This document shows positions 36,001 to 48,000 of a DNA stretch of 64,000 bases, piece by piece. Position 1 is the first letter of the stretch, and each line of letters opens with the position of its first letter. The notes beneath the pieces are model-generated. The model did no database searches and had not been told where the DNA came from. It worked only from the letters and a program-made list of their open reading frames with translations. The position numbers were made by a program, and so were the translations under genes. This DNA is from Amyelois transitella (Eukaryota > Arthropoda > Insecta > Lepidoptera > Pyralidae), in assembly GCF_032362555.1 (NCBI RefSeq), contig NC_083520.1, positions 1,302,001 through 1,366,000 on the forward strand. Reading direction: 5' to 3'.

Positions 36001-39000
36001 TACTGACAAAATACATACTACTCTGTCAAGAAAGTAGCAGGAAAAGATCAATAATACACAAACTGTTTGTTATTCATCCAAATTTATTTTATCACCTTCA
36101 AAATATGCTCCTTTAGAAACGATACACTTACGCCAACGAATAATCCAATCATCAAAACATTTTTTAAACGCTGTTTCCGGAATTGAGGTCAGTTCTCGCC
36201 GCGAATTCTCTTTTATGTCTTCTACCGATTGAAAACGGGTGCCACGAAGTGGTAATTTGAGTTTAGGAAAAAGAAAAAAGTCGGCTGGAGCCATATCTGG
36301 TGAATATGGTGGTTGCTCGATGGTATTTGTTGAGTGTTTGGTTAAAAATTCGTTCACAATGATGGCCTTGTGCGAAGGTGCATTATCATGGTGCAAAATC
36401 CAAGAATTTTCTTTCCACAAATCTGGCCTTTTTCGTCGGATTTGCTCTCTTAAACGCCGCATAACACTCAAATAATATTCCTTATTTACCGTTTGACCTT
36501 CCGGCAAGAATTCCGAGTGCACAACACCGCGATAGTCAAAGAAAACAGTCAACATGACTTTGACTTTTGAACGACTTTGGCGTGGTTTTTTCGGTTTCGG
36601 TTCAGTTGGAAGGCGCCACTCCGAAGCTTGTTGACTAGTTTGCATGTCAAACTCGTAAACCCACGTCTCGTCACCAGTAACAATGCGTTTCATGAATGTT
36701 GGGTCGGAATTGACTCGTTCTAGCATGTCCTCAGCGACTCTCATGCGATTGAGTTTTTGAAAAAAAATCAGGTCTTTTGGGACTAGCCGAGCGGCAACAT
36801 GTTTCATACCCAAATTATTAGTTAAAATGGTACGGATCGACTCGTGAGATACAGAAAGTTCGGTGGCTATCTCTCTCAAAGATGAATGAGGATTTTCAGT
36901 CACTATTTCCTTCACTTTTGCGATGTTAACTTCAGTTGCAAACGTTGATGGCCTACCAGAGCGAGGCAAATCTTCCATCACATCTCGACCGCTTTTGAAC
37001 GCTTTGTACCACTCATAAGCACGAGTTTTTGATAAAGTCGATTCACCGTAAGCCTTCTGTAACATTTTCAGGACTCCGAACACGATATTCCATTGGCAAT
37101 GCAAAATTTAAGACAAACTCTTTGTTCGATGTTTTTATCCATTATGAAATTAGCAATACACACTAGATATGATATAACTAAAAATAGCACTGTATTTAAT
37201 GTAAACAACAGATGCAACTCAAACTCCGCGCCAAAATGGAAAACAGTTGTGCCAATCTAACAACAACAAAAAAAACAAAAATTTGAATTTGGAACCATAA
37301 ATAAATAATCCATTCCCGATACTTTTCTGACTGAATGTACATTACAAAAAAAATGCGTAAATGCATACAAGATATACATACATAATATACACTATAAATA
37401 CATATTATTATACATACATAAAATATATAATTAGGATATATAATTAGGATGACCCATCATTAATCTGCCGAAGAAAGAACCCCTACACAGCATGTTTGAA
37501 CGCATTCGCACGCGCAAATTACTCAAAACTAAGTCCACCGCCGCTTCCAAAGCGTCAGTGCAGAAGAAGCGGTAACAAACTGCACTGCAGCATTTTCTTT
37601 CATCTGCAGATCTCCGAAATTCAAACACGACGGATTATAACACAACGCTGTTATGCCCGAAGCAGGACGTTATCAACGGTTCCCTCATTATACCAATGGC
37701 CGCAGACGACTCCCCCTTTTGGAGTCTCCACACGACCGTGCCCATCTACGTGGCTTTGATCGTCTTTCCACTGCTTAACTTCAAGAATGTTACCTTCTTC
37801 ACCAAGTTCAACTCTTTGGGTGAGTTTGCTACTAAATACTTTCTGTCTCATTTAATTTCAAAAGATTACTGTCGACAACGACCTAGTGGTCTTCTTACTG
37901 CTTACATACATACATATAATCACGTCTACATCCCTTACGGGGTAGACAGAGCCAACAGTCTTGAAAAGACTGATAAGCCGCATTGAGCTGTATGGTGTAA
38001 TGATAGAATTGATATTCAAATAGTGACAAGTTGCTAGCTCATCGCCTAAAAGAACAATTAAATCCAAGTTTATCAGCGTATCCTTAAGTCGCCTTTTACG
38101 ACATCTATGAGAAAGAGATGGAGCGTTTCTTTTCTTTTTTGATGCCGGGAACCACACGGCACCTACTTACTGCTTAAATTTCATGCATAGCTAAGTTTCG
38201 GGGCAGGACTTCGCATTTCGACATTTCTCTACACTTTGTCCGGTCTTTTGTTAGTTGGTTTACCTAAATGTCATTGTAACACGAGCTATGTTTATAGCCT
38301 GACCGTCATCAAAGCAAAGCTTTTCCTAGGATAAGTGTTATGCCTGAGGAACCGCGCGACACACTCTAATATAGGAGGGAATGCGTGTAAATTAAACAAA
38401 AGCTGAATCGATACTGATTTATTGATCATCAAGTATATAGTATATAATAGTATAACATATTACAATTAGGGCTACACTACACCACGGGGGTGCAAAAAGA
38501 ATAAAAATAAAAATATTAGTTTTATTTTTATGATTATAAACAAATACAATGTTATATAGGTATTCGTGTAGGTTTCGTCGACGAAAATTACCTACTGTAA
38601 GAATATTAATTAATACAAAGTATACCTATGTGCTAAACAACACAGATAATCTTAATATTAGACGATTATATTATAGATATAGGTATGTATTTAGGTATAC
38701 TGTTGACGACTACATTTTACAAGGTAAGTACAATTTTTTTTTTTTTTTTTTTACATATTTAAGTATACGATTATTGTACATATTTAATAAATGTTAACAT
38801 AATGTAAGTACTTAACGATGTATTATTGATATGACATAATAAACCTTTTTGTCCTATTTTTGTGTACTACGTCTACTTTATTATCATCTTTTGCAATTTT
38901 CACATTACATCCTAAATCTTCTATGACAGTAAAAGGACCGAAAAATTTACAATCTAACTTTTTACCTACTTCATTTTTAATTAATATTAAATCTCCAGTA

Positions 39001-42000
39001 TTATATGATACATCATTTAATGTTTTATCATATAAACATTTCCTCTTTTCTTTACTATAAATTAAATTCTTACGAGCATCTTGAAGAGATACTTGTAAAC
39101 GATGCTTTAAATGTAAAGGATAATTTTCTGGATTATACAAGGGTTCTATATTATTATTATTTCTAACTCTACAGGGAATTTTACTAGGTTTACCAAATAC
39201 CAATTCAAACGGTGTGTAGTTCGTCTCTGTGTGAACAGTATTATTGTAGCTATAACACCAAAATGGAAGCCATTGACTCCACGTATCTTTTTGATCATCA
39301 CAATGTATGCGTAAAAACGCACCTAGGCTCTTATGAGAAATTTCAATAGCTCCTAGCGATTCGTGGTGGTAAGCTGTAGATGTTAACTTTTCTATACCTA
39401 ATAAATTACAAACCTGTTCCATTGTAGATGAGACAAACTCCGTTCCGCGATCTGTTGCAATAGTATCTGGTATTCCAAACCTAAGTATAAAATTATTGAC
39501 AAACGCATGTGCAATACTTACCGTCTCTTTATTTTTTAAAGGATAAGCTTCGACAAACTTTGTTAATTCGCATTGGATTGTCAAGATATAGCGATTATCA
39601 TCTGAGTCTCTCTCTAAAGGTCCACAAAGGTCTAAATAAATTTTCTCAAAAGCATTGGAAGCAGTTGTAGTTATCTCCATTGGCGCCTTGGTATATCTAC
39701 AATGCTTCATTTTTTGACATTTGCTACATTTATTTACAAAATCCTTAATATCCTTATCTAAACCAGGCCAAAAAAAAAACCTCTTAATGTTATTAGTCAT
39801 TCTACGAATTCCAGCATGTCCACTGGTTGGTAACAAATGGAAGTCATGCAAAATATACTGTTTGTCTTCGTCATTCTCTATTCTCTTAACACTCTTTATT
39901 ATATAAAATCGTGGACCGGTCCAATTCGTTCTATTATTTATTTCTTGTAACAAATCATTTATGAATGTTTTTATCTCATTATTTTTTATTATGCATAGTT
40001 CTTTTACTTTGATTATTTTACAAAATTCCATTAACTTAGTCACAAATTCGGCTCGCGTAAAATGTGCCCTAAAGTCAATGTTTATATAAATAGTATTCTT
40101 TATTTTGCAATAAATGAAACATTCTTTTTCTAAATCTACGTTATTTTTGCTCCTCAATTTATCTAAATCCTTTTTTTCTATAAAAGTCAATTCCATGTAA
40201 TCGTTCGGTATTTTAAACAATTCCACAACTCGAGGCTGATCAGACCTTTCATCAGTGGGATTACTTAAAATAGAACTTTCACTACTTTCTTCCAAATTTT
40301 TACGTTGTCTCCTAGTCAAAACCATTATAATGTCTTCGTTCATGCTTTTCAATGTATCTGACGTAATATAAACTCTAGACAAAGCATCTGCAACACTATT
40401 ATCTTTACCTTTTATATAGTTAATCTTGAAATCGTATTCTTCTAAAAGAAGTCTGAATTTTAAAAGTCTACTGGATGGGTCTTTCATTGAAAATAAGTAA
40501 ACTAATGGTCTGTGATCTGTTAAAATTGTAAAATTTCTATTGTATAAATATGGTCTAAAATACTTTATTGCCCAGACTATAGCAAGTAATTCTTTCTGAA
40601 TCGTAGGGTAATTTAATTCCGCTTTATTTAAGGGTCTACTGGCATAAGCTATAGGTTTCATATTTTTATTACACAACACTGCTCCGACAGCAATACCGGA
40701 AGCATCAGTCTGTAAAATAAACTCATTACCTTCGGAAAAATCCGGAAAATCTAAAACAGGGGGTGAACTTAATTTTTCCTTTAATTTTTCAAATGCAACT
40801 GTACACTCTTCCGTCCACTTAAATACTTCATTTTTCCTTGTAAGCTTGTTTAAAGGTGCAGTTATTTCAGCAAATTTTTTTATAAATTTACGGTAGTAAT
40901 TACAAAAGGCTACAAATCTTTTGATTTCGTCGGTATTAGTAGGTTTTGGATAATTTTTAACTACTTCAATTTTAGCTGGGTCAGGAAGTACACCCTTTTC
41001 AGAAACCAAATGTCCTAGATACAGTATTTCTTTCTTTAAGAATACACATTTTTGAGGATTTAATTTCAAATTAATTTTTCGAAGCCTTTCAAACACATCT
41101 GTTAAATTACGATTATGAATTTCAAGGTTACGGCCAAAAATTACAAGGTCATCTAAATATATGAAACATTTTTCATAGTTTAATCCTGACATCGCTATAG
41201 ACATTACACGACTGAAAACACTTGGGCTAGTTTTCAATCCCATGGGTAATTTTTTCATGTGGTACTTTCCTGTGCTCGTTGTGAACGATGTGCAGTTTCT
41301 ACTGTCTTTATCTAAGCTTATTTGAAAATACCCTTGATATAAATCTAAATGTGTAAAGTAAATTGAACCTGCTAATGAATCCAATATGTCTGTTATATTG
41401 GGTAACGGGAATTTATCATCAACAATGCAATTATTTAATTTTCGGTAGTCAACAACAAAACGCCATTTTTTGTCTTTGCCATCCGATTTCTTTGGAACTA
41501 ACATTATTGGACTAGACCACTCACTTCTAGACTCCTCAATGATATCATTGTCTAACATATTTTTTATCTGATTGTCTATCTCTTTTTTTAAAGATTGTGG
41601 TAACCTGTATTGCTTGACATAAACTGGTGTCGTGTTTGGTTTTAATGTAATAGACTGTTCATTAACATTTGCAGAAGATAACTTATCTCCTGGCAAAAAG
41701 AAAATATCTGCATATTTGGAACACAAAAGTTGAATTGAATCTCGTTCTTCAGTATTTAAATTTTTTAAATTTATTAAATCTAATAAACGTTTTGCTCGTT
41801 CTGAGTTTCTTGAGCAAGACTCGAATTTATATGTATCGTAATCTGACAACAAATGTAATTCTGGTTGAAATGTAGGCAACTCAATTTGATGTTCATTGGT
41901 GTTTAATATTTTAATTGGTATTCTATTATTTGTTACTCTAACTATAGATCCTGCCATGAACAAATTTTCCGCTAATTGCTTTGGATAAACAACATAATCC

Positions 42001-45000
42001 TTGTCACTACTAGAAGAAACATAAACATGATGGAATGATTCGCTTCGTGCTGGGATAAGTAACACTTCTCTAGAATAATCGATTGAATCATAAAGTGGCA
42101 AACAACATTCCATTCCGTTTTGGGATACAGTGACTACATTTGAGCTCAGATTGATATTTGAACCGTAGTAACACAGAAAGTCTAAGCCTAAAATTCCATC
42201 TGCCTGTAATGGTATGCTATCGAATACGTAAAACTTATGATTGAATACTATTCTAGAATGATCACTATTATGCTCCAAATTAAGATAAATATATCCTGCC
42301 GAACGAATTTGTCCGCCTATTCCGTTCACGATAGTGTCGTCTTTATTTAAAGTTACGTTTATAGGTAAAGAATCTCTTTTTATGACAGATAAAGATGCAC
42401 CGCTATCAACCAAATAAAAATGTAATTTCCTATTAACATAAAAAGACAAAAATTTTGTTTTACCATCTAAAGTCAAAATGTTATGTTTAAGATCGAAAAA
42501 ACTTTAATTCATTTGTACTAGATGTTTCGGGTTGAACCTCCTCATTCGTTTGTTCATTGTAAAATACACGATGATTCGAACCACGATTCGAAGAATTTTT
42601 CATATGTTCCCTACCACGGGTATTATAACGAGTACGATTCTGACCGCTTCTATTATTAAAATGTCCTCTATTAAAATTGTTAAACGAAGTGTTTTGACTG
42701 CCACGAAACTGATTTCCTTGTCTAAAATTTCTTACATTGTTATGCTGATACCTCGAATGTTGGAATCTGCCATGCTGCATGCGAGTATATTGAGGATACA
42801 TACCTCTTCCACGGCGCGAGATCTGCATGATACCTGCTGAGGCCGTCGTCGAAGACGTTGCAGCTACCTCCTCGTCTTTAGCCGCCTGGATCGCGTCCTT
42901 GAGATGCTCGTAGTTTCGAGCTGTAATGATGGTGCTCAGACGGGAATCCCGCAGTCCATCTGAAAACCGTTTCACCGCCAACTTTTCATTCAAAGGTTTC
43001 AAAACAGCGTATTTTTCTGAATTACCCTCTGCTTGCGAAATTGTCAAATCGGAAAACAATTTTTCGATTTCTGCCCCATACTGATCAATTGTACGCCAAC
43101 CCTGAGTAACATTTTGCAATCGCGAATGAATTGATGTAAAAGATTTTTTAGATAAAAGAAATTTTCTTAAGTCTTTAACAAGGTCACTTACAGATGAATA
43201 TTCCTTTTGCATACGAAGTTTAGCATTTTCTGTAAGTCTGCTTTTCAGCACAAATTTTATCAAAATTTGTTTTCCTGGATTGGACAACATTTCAGCATAC
43301 ATTTCTATCGAGTCAATCATGTTTTTCGTATTATTTTCATTACTGTTCATTACAGAGATAAACTCACAGGCCGTCTTCAAATCAAACTCCATTTTTGAGT
43401 CTAAAAATTCAGCAGTTTCACTATAATTACTATCACTATCACTACTTATTTCCTCTTTAGGAGTTGAACATAAAAGTTTAATATTGTCGTACACACTACG
43501 AATTTCAGTTGTTATGGAGTTAATACTATCTACTGTTTTACTACTCAATCCTTTCTCTTGACACAAAACTTTTACAATACTATCACAACGTTTCAAAATT
43601 AAGACTCACTTAATTTATTTTTTATAACGTTTCCCTTGTACCTAGATTTTCCTTTCTTAATCAAATACTTCTTTATTTGTATGATATCTTCCAAGCATTT
43701 TAATAATTCTCTTTCCATAACTTAGTATAAAATAGCAATAGAAAAAGTAATATAAAATTACGTACCATATTAATTCCCGTGAGCTCCAGTAGTAGTGGCA
43801 CCGAGACGTATCATATATGGACATCGCTATGTAAACAATACACGGTAAAGTAATAATTTTGTTAAGTACTTATCATTATGAAATATTATTTATACCACAA
43901 TTATGCTTTAGCTTTAACACTTTAATATGGATAAGAATAATTTGTATATAAGTATAAAACGTATAAGTATATTGGTAATTTAATATAGAGGTATAATTAC
44001 TTAATGTCCACTAAATAGGTAGGTATCGTAATCCGTAAATTCTGCCGTATTCGAACTCAGTCCCGACTTCTATACCGCAACAACTCTTAATTTTTATTAA
44101 CGTAACGCATCACTATATATATCACACTGTACACACCCGAGAGATTTAAAACGCACGTAGTAGGATGAACATCAGGACTGGGTCTGCTAGTCACGTAGTT
44201 GGTCGTCATCGTCAATCACGCTAGGCCTGGAACACAGGATCACCCCTATCCTGCTGCCGTCGTATGATACTAGAATATCTGGTCAATATTGCATCTCTAA
44301 CTTCTTGTCGTATCACAAATCCCTGCCAATTTTTAAAAATTCTGTATATGAATATCAGGCCGCCCGTGGCCACCAAAACCAGCAGTAAGACCAAGATTAT
44401 ATTATTGGTGTTCATATATTTCTCGAATTGGGTCGTATTACTCCCTCCAGATGCAACTTGGGCAATCACCACGTCCTCGTTCTTGTTAGATTGAGATGCA
44501 CCCATTTTTCGTGAAATTTACCAAATTTCCTCCGTGTAACAATAGCGTTGTGATCGCTTCACGAATCTTATTATTGTACTCTTCCAAATGCATTTTCGAT
44601 CACAGAGAGCCACACGGCCACACACGATGATAAAATTCCGTAGTCCTTAAAAGGCGCGGTATCGGGTCGCGAGCGCGGAGACAGACTAGGCAAGGGTCGC
44701 CATCTAATATAGGAGGGAATGCGTGTAAATTAAACAAAAGCTGAATCGATACTGATTTATTGATCATCAAGTATATAGTATATAATTGTATAACATATTA
44801 CAATTAGGGCTACACTACAACACGATGTTAAGTTGAAGTGCTAGAGTTTGTTTATGTTCCAATCCGTAAATCCGAACCGATTTTGTACACGCGCTGTGAT
44901 TGGCTGTTGGCGTGTGACGTTTGAAGATGTCGCCATGGCATTCTTAGTTTTACATACATATAGCCAACAGTCTTGAAAAAACTGATAGGCCTCGGTCAGC

Positions 45001-48000
45001 TTTTTGGCTTGATTATAGAATTGAGTTGAGATTCAAATAGTGACAGGTTGCTATACCATCGCCTAAAAGAAGAATCCCAAATTTATAAGCCTATCCCTTA
45101 GTCGCCTTTTACAACATCCACGGGAAAGAGAAGGAGTGGTCCTATTCTTTTTTTTTAATTGGTACCGGGGACCACACGACATCATTACGATATTCTTAGT
45201 TTTAAGTACACGCATTTACTGCAATCCTCTGCATTAATGCCTTTTTTTACCAGGAACCCTCTCAGTTGCTTACCTTCTCATCTTCGTTGTAACCAAAGGC
45301 TACATATGGGGCATTAATATCAGCGTGGTGACCGCTGAACTTCAGATCGGGAAGAACGCGGCTGTTCTCAGCGGAATGTTGGCCTTGTCGTTCTACATTC
45401 ATAACATTATCATCACTATTATGAGCAATAATGCCAAGCAGGAGAATAATGTGAGTTCTCATCTTTTATATCAAGAATTAGTTGCGTCGGTAACAAAGCT
45501 ACTGATAACATACAAGATTTGGAAGAATGGTTGATGGTTGTCTGAAAGCCCGTAAGGTTTTCGCCACCAACAGAAAAAAGAATAGGGCCAATCACATCAT
45601 TGCATTTGGCTTTAAGATAAAATTGAGATTCAAATAGTGACATGTTGCTAACCGAGCGCCTTAAAAGAATCCCAAGTTTGTAAGCCTATCCCTAAGTCGC
45701 CTTTTACGACACCCATGTGAAAGAGATGTAGTGGTCCTATTCTTTTTCGTATTGGTGCCGGGGACCACACGGCACATTGAATGTTATTCATTGATTAAAA
45801 TAGATGGCGCGCAACGCCAGTATCGAATGATTATTTTCATTATTCTTGTTTTAGGGTAGAGATCTGGCCATAGCATTCGTCCTGGTGACTCTGACATACA
45901 CCCTGGTCGGAGCTGGTTTCTACATCTGCTTCCCTCTCGCCAAGTCCTGTATTGAAGACGTGAGTCTTTTGACATACATTTCTTTTTTGTTTTTTTAGTA
46001 TGTCTTGTGGTTTCCAGCACTTCACTTAGAATATGACCACTTAATTATTATTACAATATATATTACACTTAATTTTTTATAAGTGCCATGTGGTTACCGG
46101 CACCAATACAAAAAAGAATAGGACCACTCCATCTCTTTCCCATGGATGTTGTAAAAGGCGACTAAGGGATAGTTAGATAGTTTAGACAATTTTATAATTG
46201 CGATCATTTTTTTAGGCGATGGGCTAGCAACCTGTCACTATTTGGATCTCAATTTCAAATCATTAAGCCGAGCAGCTGAACGTGGCTGAATTCGGTCTTT
46301 TCGGGACTATTGGCTCTGTCTACCCCGTATAGGATATAGACGTGACTATATGTATGTATGTATGTATGGTTTCCAGCACTTCACTTACAAAAGGACCACT
46401 TATTATTTACAAAATTACACACATCTTTCCCATGAATGTCGTAAAAAGCGACTTATGGAAAGGCTAATAAACTTGGGATTCTTCTTGTAGGCGATGGGCT
46501 ACCAACCTGTCACTATTTGAATCTAATTCCATTTGAAGCTGGACGTGGCCTTACAGTCCTTTCAAAACTCTGCCCCGCAAGGGATACAGACGTGATTATA
46601 CATATGTATGTAGGTGCTACATAATTTATTTAAGTACTAGCTGTGCCCGCGACTTCGTCCGCGTGGAATAGTTATTTTGGGCATCATTGAAGCCCTTAAA
46701 GATGAATAATTTTCCCTGTTTTTTTTCACTTGCCCATTATTTCTTCGCTCCTTATAGTTTCAGCGTGATGTTAGGTATATACTTAAGTAGCCTTTAGGCT
46801 AGGCTTTAGCCTTCCTCAATAAATGGTCTATTCAACACAAAAATAATTTTTCAATTCGAACCAGTAGTTCTTGAGATTAGCGCGTTCAAACAAACAAACA
46901 AACTCTTCAGCTTTATAATATTATACTATAGATAAGCCAGAATGTCTATATTTTATGTTACAGAATATCCTGAACAATTTCGAAATGCACGATGTAATGA
47001 CCGCCGTAGCTAGAATCCTACTACTGTTTCAGGTAATAATAATCTCGAAAGCTCGTATCCTAAAAGCCTAAAGCTCGTTATTCTAATGCCCTACTCAGTG
47101 CTAGTATTAATTCTAAGCTTAGCATGGAAATCCTGTCTTATTGCATTGTCAATTCAAATCTTAGGGTTATTTCGGACTACCGTGTACTTAGTAAGAGTTT
47201 GACGACGACTATATGAGTAGGTACACTTTAAAAATAATCAAATAAATAAATTATAAAATATTATTAATTATGAATTACCAAATAATCAAATTATTAAATA
47301 ATATTAGATATAAGTTATATACCTATATTTTACGATAATCGAATAATATTTCGATAAAATAAGAATCAAATCGATTCAGGCTTGGATAAGTTTTAACGGT
47401 AATTTTGTTGAACATTAAAAAATCTGATTATTAAATATATATATATATATTTCAAAATAGATAAACTGTAGAAAAATTTGTGGGTTTTTTAAGAATTTTC
47501 CATTTAGTTAAGTATGACTCGAAAAGATTCAATGCTATTAGTATGTTGATAAGCCTAAAATGATTTTGACAAGCTTCATATTTGTTCAGTTAAAAAATTA
47601 CTACATCTAAATTTGAAAAGCTGCCAAGTCTACTAACTTGTCTTTTATAGTAGATATAATATTATCTACTCTTATTAAAATTTATAGGTGCGCTAAATGG
47701 CAAGGTAATTTCAAGGGGATATTCAACCATGTATAGTTACTCTCTAATACTTAACAAGCTTATGTTAATGTAAGCTGTTATGTCAAGATTAAGAAACAAA
47801 ACCTTTCTGCCACTACCTGGGTAGATACTTACTCGTTATTTTTACTTAGTGTAAGAGTTAAGTTGTTAGTTGACATAGTAACATCACTTAATTATACCAT
47901 AGTCACACAATATGCAAAGACCGTGCAAAGTTGGATCGCTTATGATGGAATTTAGATTACGAAGACTATACTTTATAATACGGATATACCTGCTTATACT

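Larger units (their letters stand above)
35860..37505 (-). repeat. LINE-like 3' tail split by the mariner
   Basis: 35860-36015 (AAACTTTATTGCACAAAAAC, GGCGGACTTAATGCCGTTTG) and 37342-37505 appear to be one - strand element that the mariner interrupts. It lies within a split repeat-H copy. Confidence 0.6.
38365..44819 (-). mobile_element. Complete Ty3/gypsy LTR retrotransposon
   Basis: A 6.45-kb element in SLC38A9 intron 7, antisense to the host gene. Two 117-bp direct LTRs differ at one position, and ACAC is duplicated at both ends (38361-38364, 44820-44823). In transcript order: 5' LTR, primer-binding site starting TGGCGACCC, small membrane-protein ORF, gag, pol (protease, RT, RNase H, integrase), 3' LTR. 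There is no env-like ORF after pol. Near-identical LTRs and full-length ORFs suggest recent insertion. Odd points: very short LTRs, no purine-rich tract next to the 3' LTR, an extra ORF before gag, and pol in the +1 frame relative to gag. Only the structure is described here. Confidence 0.95.

Noticed and set aside
37060..37104. First 12 residues of the mariner open frame as the native N-terminus
   Set aside because: They lie out of frame, created by the one-base loss; the true start is the ATG at 37142.
38823..43596. Endogenous virus with envelope
   Set aside because: No env-like ORF between pol and the 3' LTR; only 340 nt of non-coding sequence lies there.
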